Source of the DNA: Boesenbergia rotunda
Lineage: Eukaryota; Streptophyta; Magnoliopsida; Zingiberales; Zingiberaceae
Direction: 5' to 3'
NCBI GenBank assembly: GCA_024364735.1
Contig: JAGFNQ010000887.1
Location: forward strand, 373,569-437,568
Length of the DNA: 64,000 bases
In this document: piece by piece, positions 10,449-20,283 of the stretch
Position numbering within the stretch: the first letter of the stretch is position 1
Layout: each line of letters begins with the position of its first letter
The notes under the pieces: model-generated
What the model saw: only the letters and a program-made list of their open reading frames with translations
The model's database searches: none
Told to the model about the DNA's origin: nothing
Made by a program: the position numbers and the translations under genes

Positions 10449-10610
10449 CTGGTGACAGCTTTTTGTCTAGTTTTGTTTTGATAGACTTGTTTGACTGCTT
10501 TTGACCAGATTTGACCTGTTTGACCAGGTTTGACTGGTTTAACCATGGTTTGACCATCTTGACCATGGTTTGGCTACTTTGACCATAGTTTGACTATTGT
10601 TAGGTTAATG
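10449..10610 (+). promoter_or_regulatory. Cluster of TTGAC (W-box core) motifs
   Basis: About nine TTGAC cores, many as TTTGACCA or TTTGACCT, occur within roughly 130 bp, together with CCATGG palindromes. TTGAC(C/T) is the binding core of WRKY factors, which act in defence and stress. The cluster lies upstream of the internal promoter in element sense, with the cores on the opposite strand. It may simply be a local tandem expansion of TTTGACC. Confidence 0.5.
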
Positions 10611-11286
10611 TCGTTCTAGACTTAAATGTTTGTCTTTAAACAATAATGCAGTTATTAAATGAATTTTGATTAAGTTTGCTGTCTCACCCAATCTAGGGTT
10701 ATCAATCATGTCAGCCTTATAGGTTTTGTGAGACAGGTTTTGATAGATAGAATTATTTTGAAGAATTATGATTTATTTAAAAAAATTGAATTAATTTTGA
10801 AAACAATTGATTTTGAGTTAAAAAATGTTTGAATCTACACGTAACTGAAAATTTGTGTTAGATTCGAATTTGACAAAGAATAATTTGAATTTGAATTTCA
10901 AAAATTGGCTTCCAGGTCTTGGCGAGGCACTAGGCCTTCTTTGGCCGTAGCCTTATTGGATCATCAACCCTTTCCTTGACAAAGCCTTTTAATGAAATTT
11001 CATTTTCAAAGTTATTTTTTGAAAAATTCTGGTCTAACTAGTTTGGGTCTTGGATCGGTAGCTTCGGCTAGTTTCACCAGTCTAAAGAGACCAAGTAGAG
11101 TATACTTGACCTTATTAGAATTGGCTTCCCTAACGTACTATCATCTCACCTCCACCCAATACTATGTTGTCAAATTTCAGTTAAGTTGGTTCAGTCCTTA
11201 AACTAACCAGTCCTAAGTCTAAGCATGGTAAATTACAGAAATTAAATAAACAAGCAATCATGCAATTTGAAAACAAGAATTGAAAT
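10611..11286. other. Non-coding part of the guest element
   Basis: AT-rich sequence between the coiled-coil ORF and the internal promoter. No gene or repeat of note was seen. Only short chance frames exist on either strand. Confidence 0.5.
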
Positions 11287-11790
11287 TCATCTAACTATAA
11301 ATATTGTTTTTAGTTTGGCTCCCCCTGGACTAAAGCCACGATAATGGTTTGGCAAGATGTGAATCTTGTCCTTGGGGATCCAATACTGATTTGATCCAGT
11401 TTGTTTGTTCAGGCATAGTTTGGGTACCCATGCCTGAACTTTAGGTCTGGACTGGTTCAGTACAGCATAGTAGGATCTTTGTCTAGATTTGGTTCTATAG
11501 CCTAGTCCGGATCGATTTAGAACCGACTTCTGTTTTCCAAGAATCATATCAAGACCCTTGGAACCAGAAGTGAATCGTTCTAAGGCTGATCTAAGGTCCT
11601 TAACTTGAGTTTTCAAGGAGGAGTTCTCTTTCTCAAGTTTTTCAACTTGAGTAGAGGTTCCTTCTTGAACCTTCTCAGTTAAGGATCTAGAGTCAGCTCT
11701 CTCTTTCAGGAATTTTACTTCCTGTCGGAGAGATTCGACTCGGAGTTTAGCTTTCGCCAAATCTCGAGAAAGATAGGAAATTAATTCATT
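11287..11790 (-). pseudogene. Copia gag C-terminal coiled coil and linker
   Basis: The minus frame reads a long heptad region (LAKAKLRVESLRQEVKFL, then VEKLEKENSSLKTQVKDL), followed by SGSKGLDMILGKQK, NRSGLGY, and a Q/W/P-rich linker (QAWVPK, NQYWIPKDKIHILP). This order is familiar from gag of large SIRE-type Ty1/copia elements. It follows the zinc-knuckle ORF in a different frame, so the gag is broken between them or read by a frame change. It stops before any protease, integrase or RT. Confidence 0.6.
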
Positions 11791-12146
11791 TAATTGATTC
11801 TTGAAAAACCACTTACAGTTATTTCGCCGTCCTCTGAGAATGTAAGTTTGCCGTCGTCCGGCTCCGACTCTGACTCGGTCTCGATTTCTTCTGAGGCGGT
11901 TAGTGCGAGCAGGTTCGACTGTGGGACCTCTTCTTCTTCTTCGGAGGAGGACTCGTCCCACGTTGCCTGAAGTGCTTTCTTCTTTCTAGTCTTCTTGGTC
12001 TCCTTTAGGTTAGGACACTCCGTCTTGTAGTGACCCTTCTTCTTGCACTCGTAGCAGGTCACGTTTGGTTTGTTCTTGTCATTTGAGGGTTCAGCTGGTT
12101 CTTCCTTTCTTCGGCTGGCTTTCCTTCTGTTGGATTGATTCTTCAA
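11790..12146 (-). pseudogene. Copia gag zinc-knuckle region
   Basis: The minus frame encodes one CCHC knuckle, CYECKKKGHYKTEC, at about residues 31-44 of the open frame, flanked by lysine-rich sequence and followed by an acidic Ser/Glu tract (DESSSEEEEEV, ETESESEPDD). It binds RNA in an intact Gag. A gap of about 210 bp separates it from the N-terminal gag ORF and the two are not one uninterrupted frame. Confidence 0.75.
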
Positions 12147-12356
12147 TTCCTTGTAGTAGTTTCGGGCCAGTCGGACCAGCTTAGGTCGGTCTCCTTCGTC
12201 GTCTTCTGAGTCTGAGTTTGAATCAGACTCGGGTGCAGGTTGAGACTTTTTCTTGGTTGTTTTTCCAGCTTTACCTGCAAAAAAGGCATGCCTTTCTCGG
12301 CCAAATTGCAGTTAGTCTGTTCATGTAATTCGAATTCAGAAAAAGTTCATCTAACT

Positions 12357-12935
12357 TTATTTTGGAAGGTCCCTTGAAACCTTGTATGCATCTACCATTG
12401 ATGCCCACAAGGTGTTTCTCGGGAAAGCATTAAGAGCATACCTTATTAGGTCACGGTTTTCTACCTTGTGACCGATTGTGTGTAGTCCGTTCATTAACTC
12501 CTGTATTCTGGCATGGAGCTGGGCTGCTGTTTCGTTGTCATTCATCTTGATCGTGTACAGCTTGTTCAGGAGGAGATCTCTCTTGCTGATTCGAGTGTCT
12601 GAAGTTCCTTCGTGCAGCTCGATCAGCTTGCCCCACAGCTCCTTGGCACTGTTGAATGGTCCTACCCGATTCAACTCTTCCTTGGTCAGGCCGCATTGAA
12701 GGGTCTGGGTCGCTTTTGCATCAGCTTCAATTCTTCTTTTCAGAGCGGTATCCCACTCAGTGTACGGCTGAGGCACTCCTTCAGCGTTCTTTGGAATCTC
12801 CAGTCCAGACTGAATGATTATCCACATGTCCACCTGAGTTTTCAGGTGGACCTCCATTCGACTTTTCCAGTAGGAAAAGTCTTCTCCACTGAAAAGTGGA
12901 GGTCTGGCTGTGCTGAATCCTTCTTGCATGGCCAT
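12357..12935 (-). CDS. Copia-type Gag N-terminal domain (UBN2-like)
   Basis: 192 open codons on the minus strand from ATG at 12935. Recognisable gag landmarks are PPLFSGEDFSYWKSRME, the DTALKRRIEADAKATQTL segment, and AKELWGKLIELHEGTSDTR, matching the gag-polypeptide family of Ty1/copia (UBN2 group). The ATG lies about 190 nt downstream of the tRNA-Met primer site, as expected for gag. It ends at a stop (12357) before the zinc-knuckle region, so the full Gag is interrupted here. Confidence 0.82.
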   Translation of the reverse strand: MAMQEGFSTARPPLFSGEDFSYWKSRMEVHLKTQVDMWIIIQSGLEIPKNAEGVPQPYTEWDTALKRRIEADAKATQTLQCGLTKEELNRVGPFNSAKELWGKLIELHEGTSDTRISKRDLLLNKLYTIKMNDNETAAQLHARIQELMNGLHTIGHKVENRDLIRYALNAFPRNTLWASMVDAYKVSRDLPK

Positions 12936-13129
12936 TTATCTGAAACTAAGAGTAAAAAGGAGAAAATATCCCAAGACTTGGTCTTGGATTAGTAGTGCGG
13001 GAGAAAAAAAAATTTTATCGAGGGGTGTTGCACCAACCTCGACTAACGATGAAAATTCGAAAAAAAAATTTAAAAGAAAATCCGAAAAAAATTCTCAAAT
13101 TGGTGGTTGCACCAAATTTGAGCTTCCCC

Positions 13130-13141
13130 GCTCTGATACCA
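13130..13141 (-). other. tRNA-Met primer binding site of the guest element
   Basis: TGGTATCAGAGC on the minus strand, 2 bp from the inner end of the 5' LTR (13144). This matches the 3' end of plant initiator tRNA-Met and is the usual copia primer site. Confidence 0.92.
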
Positions 13142-13143
13142 CT

Positions 13144-14530
13144 TGTTGGATCGAGAGAAAACGATAGAGGGGGGGTGAATATCGTAAGTCGTTTCGGATT
13201 TGAAAAAGAGAATACGCAGCGGAAAAATTAAAAACAAAATAACACACGAACACCAAGATTTTACTTGGTTCGGAGTCGCGGTCGGCTCCTACTCCAAGGC
13301 CCACGGTCGTTGACCGTTTACTGGGGGCAATTCTATATGTGCGCAAAGAGTTTTACAGAAAGATTACAGTTGTAGTATAAAACAAATGAAATGACAGCTC
13401 TTCGTTACCGACGTCCGGTGTGGAATGTATCTCGGAGCAGAGGGACGTCGTCGGCGCTTGTATCTCGAGTTGGGAGGTTTCTGGAGCAGAGCGCTTGAGT
13501 AGAAGAGCGTGTTTGCGTTGGAAGCAGTTGTTGAGAAGCCTTGGGGGTCGAGGGCTTTATATAGTAGGTCTGGGGGCGCCCGGGACGTTGGGGGCGCCCT
13601 CCACGTGGCCTTTGATCTGCAACAGTCTCGGTCAGTGTTTTATCCCTCCAAAATAGGGATCGAACCTTGACGGGGGCGCCCGGGAAGCAGGGGGCGCCCT
13701 GGTTGACTGTTTCAGCGGGCTTCTCGGCTGGATAGGGTTTATCCACTTCGCTGGCTTAAGCGCGGGGCGCCTGGGACCACGAGGGCGCCCGGGAGCATGG
13801 GGGCATCCCCCAGTGAGCTTCCGAAGTGGTTTCTTTCTTAACATGTTTTGCCTTGACCTTGGGGGCGCCCGGGACACTGGGGGCGTCCTGCCCAGCCGCT
13901 TGCCCCTCTCCTTTGGGGCATTCTGAGCTGCAGACACATATTCCTTCGGTCTTGTATCCAAGGTTAGTCCAAAACAACATAATATGAAGCAATAAGGTAT
14001 TAGTTTTATACAACCTTAGCTGTCTTGATTCTGACTTTGGATCTCCAAAATGGAGCCCTAGGTCGAACCGACGCCTACTGTTCCCTCGACGGGGAACACG
14101 TTCTCACCTACTTCTCTCAGGAGAATTTACCTGATGCCAACTGGCTCCTCCGGTTGGACTTTTGCCCGGCAGTCCTTCGCCAGGTGCCTAGCTGTCCTTC
14201 GCCAGGTCTTCAGCTCCTAGCAGCCCTTCGCTAGGTGCCCAGCTGTCCTTCGCCAGATCTTCGGTTTCAGACAGTCCTTCACCTGGTGCCTAGCAGTCCT
14301 TCACTAGGTCTTCGACTCCTAGCATCCCTTCGCTAGGTGCCCAGCAGTCTTTCGCTGGGTCTTTGGGTTCCGATGCCTAGCAGTCCTTTGCTAGGTGCCT
14401 AGCTGTCCTTTGCTAGGACTTCAATCTGCACACTCAAGTAGCATGTTAGACAAACAAAGGCATCTTAACTTTTGAACCCTTTGCCATTGATCAAAATACA
14501 GGTTCGACTTGGGTGCTGTCTGCACCAACA
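13144..14530 (-). repeat. 5' LTR of the guest element (window right copy)
   Basis: 1387 bp, TGTTGG...CCAACA. The minus-strand TATA box is at 13563-13556. GGCGCC starts at 13575, 13593, 13675, 13693, 13766, 13784 and 13864, in 18-bp-spaced groups, with partly mutated sites near 13802 and 13882. The hairpin-unit array is at 14170-14420. U3 is therefore roughly 14530-13530, and R/U5 the rest. Confidence 0.93.
14170..14420 (-). repeat. Hairpin-unit array, right LTR copy
   Basis: Second copy of the approximately ten-unit array described at 7100-7360. Small differences between copies include TAGCATCCCTTCGCTA against TAGCAGCCCTTCGCTA. Confidence 0.8.
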
Positions 14531-14535
14531 CAGCC

Positions 14536-15270
14536 AAGCTGGTGTCTGATGTGGAGGAAACCTGCTAGACCTTGCGCAGGTATGAACTCAAGCAGAATTC
14601 GTCCAAATGTCTTTTCAGAGCTCGGAACGGGATGTTCCTCGGGTACATAGTAACCGAGAGAGGCATTGAGGCCAACCCAAGCAAAGTCAAGGCCCTGCTC
14701 GGTATGCCCCCACCAAGGAACCTTCGAGAAGCGCAAAGGCTCACCGAGCGGATCACGGCTCTGTCCCGCTTCATCTCCCGGTCGCCGAGCAGGGGCTACC
14801 ATTCTTCAAGACTCTTCGCCATGCCACCACGTTCCAATGGGACGTCGACTGCAACAAAGCGTTCGATGAGTTGAATATATACCTCGCTGAGTTACCAGTT
14901 TTAGCCAAGCCCGAGGTTGGGGAGGTGCTGTCTGTGTACTTGGCTGCCTCGGCCGAGTCGGTCAGCATGGTGTTGGTCAGGCAAGAGGGAGATGAGCAGC
15001 AACCTGTGTATTTCTTCCCCCATTTATTGAAAGGAGCCGAGTGCTGGTACACGACACTTGAGAAGTTGGCATATGTGTTGTTGTTAGCTGCACGAAGGCT
15101 CCAGCCTTATTTTCTAGCGCACCCAATCATGGTCTTAACCAACAACAACCTGGGGCGGGTAGCCTCAAACCCCGAGGCATTAGGTCGACTGATCAAGCAG
15201 ACGACTGAGCTGAGTGAATATGATATCCAGTACCAGGTTCAGCCCGCCATTAGAGCGTGGCAGATTTCTT
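14536..15270 (+). pseudogene. Gypsy RT C-terminal part and first RNase H
   Basis: This continues the host pol after the guest. RT thumb and connection motifs are readable (LRRYELKQNSSKCLF, GMFLGYIVTERGIEANPSK, LREAQRLTERITALSRFI), then RNase H-type sequence with KPEVGEVLSVYLAAS and a long open frame 14871-15272. Frameshifts are needed near 14545 and 14805-14870. In an intact element RNase H removes the RNA strand after reverse transcription. Confidence 0.82.
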
Positions 15271-15299
15271 AAGTGAGTTACACTTAGAAGAGGTTGAAG

Positions 15300-15710
15300 A
15301 AGCTTGACATGTTTATGTGGATGGCTCGTCAGCTCGTCCGGGTAGTGGAATTGACATCCTGATGGTTTCCCCAAAGGGGGAGCAGCTACATCTATCGGTT
15401 TGATTGGAATACCAGGCTACAAACAATGAAGTCGAGTATGAAGCCCTCATAGCTGGACTGCAAGCTTCCAAGCACATGGGAGCCACTCGGGTGATACTAT
15501 ACTCTGATTCTCGGTTGGTCACCCAACAGATCTCCGGTCGATTTGAGGTCAATAGTGACCGGTTGCAAGCCTTCATGGAGGTTTATGAGAAGTTGAAAGC
15601 CGGATTTCAGGAGGTACAGCTACAAAAGATCCCCAGGGAAAGCAATCTAAGGGTAGACGAGTTGGCCAAGTTGGCCAGCTCGGTTGGCTCTTGGGTACTG
15701 CCTCAGCCCA
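15300..15710 (+). pseudogene. Second (archaeal-type) RNase H of the gypsy element
   Basis: Readable from the DGSSARPGSGI segment (about 15321) through NNEVEYEALIAGLQASKHMG, SDSRLVTQQISGRFE, and ESNLRVDELAKLAS. The acidic residues of DGS, NEVEYEAL, YSDS and RVDELA correspond to the RNase H catalytic carboxylates. A TGA-type stop at about 15401 precedes the open frame 15404-16057. An added RNase H of this kind is a mark of the Tat lineage. Confidence 0.8.
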
Positions 15711-15914
15711 GCAGTCAGACGATGATGGTAATGCATATAGAGCAGCAGGCTAAGCTGGAGCTTGGGACAAATTGGAGAACGTCGCTCATAGCTAACCTAA
15801 CAGAGGGGGTCCTCCCGAACGACCGGGAGGAAGCCCGACTCCTCAGAAGGCGAGCGATCCAATACTCAATGGTAGTGGATGTGTTGTATAAAAGGGTCTT
15901 TGCCCGACCTCTAC

Positions 15915-16616
15915 TCAAGTGCTTGGGTGAGGACGATGTCGATTATGTGTTGAGGGAGATACATATGGGAGTCTGTGGAAGTCATGTGGGAGTTCAGGTC
16001 GTGGCCCAGAAGGTTGCTGGCTGGGTATTACTGGTTGACCCTGTAGAAGGATGCTGACAAGATGGTCTCCACATTCATGTCCTGTCAAAAGTATCACTGC
16101 CTTCCTCACAGACCCGTAGAAATGATGAAGGTATCAGTAGTATCCTGCCCATTTGATCAATGGGGCATGGATATTGTGGGACCATTCCCGACTGCCGTAG
16201 CTCAGAAGAGATTCCTGCTAGTGACGGCTGATTACTTATCCAAATGGATAGAAGTTGAGGCCCAAACGCGTATCACTGAGCAAGCTGTGATCAAGTTCCT
16301 ATGGCAGAACATCTTGTGTCGATATAGGATCCCTCACAAGCTCGTCTCGGACAATGGAAGACAATTCTAGGGTCAGAAAATACAAGAATGGTGCTCAGCT
16401 TACGGCATTCGGCAGGCTTTCACTTCTATGACATACCCACAGAGTAACGACCAAGCAGAAGTGGTCAATCGGGAGATCCTAAGGGGTTTAAAGACCAAGC
16501 TGGACCATGCAGGAGGAACCTGGGTAGACGAGCTGCCGAGTGTCTTATGGGCTCAACGAACTATGCCAAAGGAAACTACGGGTCACACGCCCTTCCAGCT
16601 GGTCTACGAAAAGTGA
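15915..16616 (+). pseudogene. Decayed gypsy integrase
   Basis: The three catalytic acids are all visible: Asp in WGMDIVGPFP (about 16162-16192), Asp in VSDNGRQF (about 16347), and Glu in DQAEVVNREIL (about 16451). A TAG follows GRQF at 16368-16370, splitting the catalytic core into two ORFs. The N-terminal zinc-binding part is blurred by a frameshift around 16030-16060. Integrase would insert the DNA copy. The C-terminal end runs into the assembly gap. Confidence 0.85.
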
Positions 16617-16729
16617 GGTTGTGGTACCGGTCAAAGTCGGATGCGAGTCTGATCGGCGAAAGGCCTATGACGAAGATAACTCAGAAAAGAGGCGTCTGGA
16701 GTTGGACATGGTCGAGGAGATCCGAGAAA

Positions 16730-17000
16730 NNNNNNNNNNNNNNNNNNNNNNNNNNNNNNNNNNNNNNNNNNNNNNNNNNNNNNNNNNNNNNNNNNNNNNN
16801 NNNNNNNNNNNNNNNNNNNNNNNNNNNNNNNNNNNNNNNNNNNNNNNNNNNNNNNNNNNNNNNNNNNNNNNNNNNNNNNNNNNNNNNNNNNNNNNNNNNN
16901 NNNNNNNNNNNNNNNNNNNNNNNNNNNNNNNNNNNNNNNNNNNNNNNNNNNNNNNNNNNNNNNNNNNNNNNNNNNNNNNNNNNNNNNNNNNNNNNNNNNN
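16730..17000. other. Assembly gap (271 N)
   Basis: Undetermined bases within the gypsy element, after the integrase. Apparent long frames that cross it are artefacts. Confidence 1.
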
Positions 17001-17656
17001 AGCGGGCATGCTCCTACTCGCCCCTCGGCTCCCAGTACGGATGCATGGTGATTCACGCTCTAGGGAATCCAGCCGATCAAGAATCCTAGCGCGAAGCCCG
17101 TTGATGCGAGTATCATTGTACTTAACTCGGCCTGTTCCCCCGGACCGGATGCGTCTCAACTCATGCTCCCGGGAATCAGGCTGATAAAATGCGTGAAATA
17201 GCTAAGTCCCACGAGCGGGCTGATGACTTAAGGACTAGTCCCTAGCTTTAATCTATCCGAGAATTTACGACATTCGGCCGAGTTAGTCGAGTCGATGGTG
17301 CAGAGAAGAGAAGGGAAAAGGGGCTCGGGCACGAGTCCGAGTGATCAATATTTAGACTCAAAAATTAACAAACACAATTGACGAGGCTTAAGTAAAAGGG
17401 ATGTTTCATTAATAGCAATTGTACTACAAAAGGAGGTCGAGCCTCTACAAAGAAAAACAAAAAAGAAGAAAAGCAGCAAAAGGTCGACCCTCACTGGAAG
17501 GGTCGGAAGACATTCTCCATGCCATGAGTCAGCCCGGACAGCTTTGACAGTGTTGGCCGGGAGGTCAGGTGAAAGATGTCTGCCCTGCTTGAGTTGTTTA
17601 ATTGTGTTGGACAGCTGCTGCTTGAGCATGGGTCGGATCCTCCTTGACAGTTGCTC
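17001..17656. other. Non-coding region of the gypsy element 3' of pol
   Basis: No domain is recognised. It lies between the gap and the end of the antisense coiled-coil ORF (17657). On the minus strand it would be the 3' end of the antisense gene. Confidence 0.5.
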
Positions 17657-18283
17657 TCAGAAATCCTGGGAGTTGATGTACTCAAGCCGTCGGGATTCCC
17701 ATCGAGCAGCCTCGCCCTCCTTGTAGGCCCGGAGCTCCTCGAGCTCCGACTGGGCTGCCTCCCAAGCCGACCGCTGCTGGTGAAATTGGTTTAACTCCTC
17801 CGCTTGGGCCTGGAGCTCGGTGTCCCGACTGGCTAGCTGGCTGGTTAAAGACTTGACCTCCTGCTTCTTGGCCTCCACCTTGGACTGCAGGGTTCTGCTC
17901 GACCGGTTCATCTTATGAAGCTTGGTCTGGGTCTTTTTTAACTTCGTTTGTGCTTTGTCCTTGAGGGCCCAAGCCTTAGCCTCCGTGTGCTCAGCTTGGG
18001 AGACCCAGGCGAGGGCTTTGCCGACCACCATGTCCGCCGCTTCGACTTGAGCCCGGAAAGCCTCCAGCTGTTCCTCCAACTGGGCCAGTCGGTCCTGGAG
18101 ACTGATGACCTCGACCCTCAGCCCATTGAGGCAGTCTTCGTCCGAAGTCAGTTGGGTGTGGCGGAGTCGGGCCTCCAGGTCCTCTAGCCGCTGCTCAGCT
18201 CGGAAGCGGGCATTTGCGTGTGCCAGCATGGTCATTGATACACTATAGCACGAGTCCCAGAGCTGCCAGACACAAAAGTTCAC
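17657..18283 (-). pseudogene. Antisense ORF of the gypsy element: coiled-coil segment
   Basis: 208 open codons on the minus strand, mostly heptad-like (RAEQRLEDLEARLRHTQL, LQDRLAQLEEQLEAFRAQVE, KVEAKKQEVKSLTSQLA). It is the last part of an antisense gene read 19690 to 17657, opposite to gag-pol. Tat and Retand elements often carry such a gene between integrase and the 3' LTR; its role is not known. The parts are in different frames, and splicing or damage may separate them. Confidence 0.6.
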
Positions 18284-18332
18284 TGTTAGTGTAAAGGTTA
18301 GAAGAGTCTAAGGAGAAGAGAATGAAACATAC

Positions 18333-18956
18333 TTAGCCTACATACCTGAGTAGCTGCCGACATGAAGGTGTTGGCTTGGACGCTCGGGCCTCGGTAGTTG
18401 CACTCCCGGAGGCCCTAAAGAAATGGGCAGCGATGGGACCATGGAGATGGATTTCTTGGCTTCGGCCGGTGTCCACACCGCTTGACACCTCCAGGCTCAT
18501 CGTTGGGTCGGCCAGCGATGGCATTAGGAGGTGCATGGAGGAATACCCAAATTGGTCCCCGAAGTGAGAGGAGCTCGGTTCCCCCTGGGGCACCCGGGTC
18601 GGAGATGGAGGAGGCGCGGTAGTCTCGGGCGCCTTCTTCTTCTTCTTTTGTCTTTTTTGAGGCCGGCTGGTAGAGGCCTCAGCTGGCGCGACAGTCGGTG
18701 GCGCTGGCTCCATGGTTGACTCCCGCACTCGGCGACGCCTGACAAGGAGTGGTTGGTCGTCCTCGTCCTCAGTCTCGGGGTCCACGACTAGCACGTCTGT
18801 GGGCTCGGGGAGGGGCGACAGGGATGCCAGAGCTGGAGGAGCAGTCTCCCGTTGGACTAGTTGTTCGGCCACCTGAGCCTCCAGCTCGGCATCGTCCAGA
18901 CCGAAACCCTCCTCTAGAACCGCGGCTAGCATCATGTCGGCTGTGGGAAGCAACAA
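18333..18956 (-). pseudogene. Antisense ORF of the gypsy element: low-complexity middle segment
   Basis: 207 open codons on the minus strand, rich in Pro, Ala, Glu and Ser, with a basic patch (RPQKRQKKKKKAPE) like a nuclear localisation signal and an acidic patch (DPETEDEDDQPLL). It is separated from the coiled-coil segment by 49 bp holding possible splice signals, so it may be an exon of the same gene. No enzymatic motif is seen. Confidence 0.5.
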
Positions 18957-19036
18957 AAGGTTAGTTAGACATTAACAGATGAAAGAAGAAACAAGGAGCT
19001 TACCGAGTGACCCCCGGGTGGTGGAAGGGTACGAGG

Positions 19037-19690
19037 CTAAGTCCGAACGCGTGAAGGATGTCCTCGCTCAGCAGGCGGACACCGTGGAAGTGTTGACCCT
19101 CGATTTTGGACAGGGCCGACTGATAGGTGGGGGAAATTCAGTAATTTTTCGATAGAGGGGGAGGAGTAGGCAAATCGGAGATCTAGGTGATCGGCCAGCT
19201 CGGGGTCGGGGTCGTGTTGATGTAGAAGAAGTGTTCCTTCCAACCTTTGTTAGAGGTCGAAAGCTTCGCTAAGAAGGAAATTTTAGCTCGGGCTTGGAAA
19301 AAGAAATCATCTGACTCTTATTTTTTGGGATAGACGAAGTAAAAAAGATGTCGGGTTGGAGAGAGATCTTATAAAGAGAAAAGATAATGACTAACCCGCA
19401 GATCAGCCGGATGGCATTCGGGGCCAGTGGGATAGGGGGATTTGAAAGAAGCGGTAAATGGAGGCAATGAAGGGGTGGATCGGGAAGCGTAACCCGGCCT
19501 GCAGATGGTCCCGGGAGATGGTTAGGTTGCTGAGAGGGGAAGTCTCGGGTCGGTCAGATGGTTCGGGTAGGCGAAGGGGGAAGTCGGAGGGGATATGGTG
19601 GTCGGCGCGGATTTGGTTGAGGTCATGGTGGTCGAGCTTAGACACCATGGTGGAGTACCAAGGGCCCGAGTGAGAAGAAGAAGAAGCCAT
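19037..19690 (-). pseudogene. Antisense ORF of the gypsy element: conserved N-terminal domain, frameshifted
   Basis: From ATG at 19690 the minus frame gives PLRLPEPSDRP, SRDHLQAGLRFPIHPFIAS and FFQIPLSHW, the signature of the 'putative gypsy type transposon' family (Pfam PF04195 by memory). At about 19410 the frame shifts to one reading NAIRLICGLVII and continues to a stop near 19280; another frame resumes at 19243-19037. The domain is therefore broken at least twice. Its function in intact elements is not established. Confidence 0.65.
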
Positions 19691-20268
19691 AAGAAGAGGG
19701 TCGAGATAGAAAATGACTGAGTAGGGGAGAAGGAAGTTGCCGGGAAATGAGCACCTCTGGATCTTGCCGGAACCCTAGCAGAGCAACTAAGGGCAACAGG
19801 TCGGCGTCAAAACTCAGGATCGATGGTAAAAGTGGAGATGGTAAAGGCCTATTTATAGGGCAGACCGGCTAACGCCAGTCGTCTGATGGCGAGCCCGACA
19901 AAAGGCGGGAAAGAACCGCAGCCGTCCGATCCGGCCGGCGGTAATTCCCGAGGCGGCACTGCACACGTGTGCCTCTGTCATTCGCCCAGTCTGGCGGCCG
20001 ACACTTCGTTACTCGGAAGGCGAATGACCCACAGATACGTGGCTCAGACAATTAAGGCGACAATTAAAGAAGAGGATACAAGGTGATTTGGCATGGGTCG
20101 GGGCGGAAGATGGAAAAGACATTTGATGGGATGTGCATCTGTCGGGTGAACCATTGGCTCGGGGCCAATCGCGGAGGTCGACCATAAGAACAACCCACTC
20201 GAGTGCGCCAGGCTTGTGTAGGAGCAATAGTCCAGTCAGTCGGACTCGACGCCTCCTTCGACTAAACT
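19691..20268. other. Region upstream of the antisense gene, before the polypurine tract
   Basis: GC-rich, with no recognisable coding segment. On the minus strand it would be the promoter and leader of the antisense ORFs; a TATA-like CCTATAAAT reads on the minus strand near 19857-19849. Confidence 0.45.
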
Positions 20269-20283
20269 CGAGGGGGAGGCTTA
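20269..20283 (+). other. Polypurine tract of the gypsy element
   Basis: A purine run CGAGGGGGAGGC lies just before the 3' LTR start at 20284, as expected for plus-strand priming. Confidence 0.8.

Larger units (their letters stand above)
6083..14530 (-). mobile_element. Non-autonomous SIRE-like copia LTR element with an extra gene
   Basis: LTRs 6083-7466 and 13144-14530 both run TGTTGG...CCAACA and are flanked by CAGCC. Orientation is minus: a tRNA-Met primer site TGGTATCAGAGC reads on the minus strand at 13141-13130 beside the 5' LTR (13144-14530), and a purine tract on the minus strand abuts the 3' LTR (6083-7466). Internally, in element order, are gag (12935-12357), a CCHC zinc knuckle (12146-11790), a coiled coil with copia-type linker sequence (about 11790-11287), and an intact gene (10052-8846). 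No protease, integrase, RT or RNase H was found. It therefore resembles the TR-GAG or LARD type of non-autonomous element that depends on proteins from an autonomous relative. It is clearly younger than its host: the LTR copies differ at only scattered sites. Confidence 0.93.

Noticed and set aside
16540..17184. Long open frames on both strands across 16730-17000
   Set aside because: They run through 271 undetermined bases; the unbroken frame is an artefact of N.
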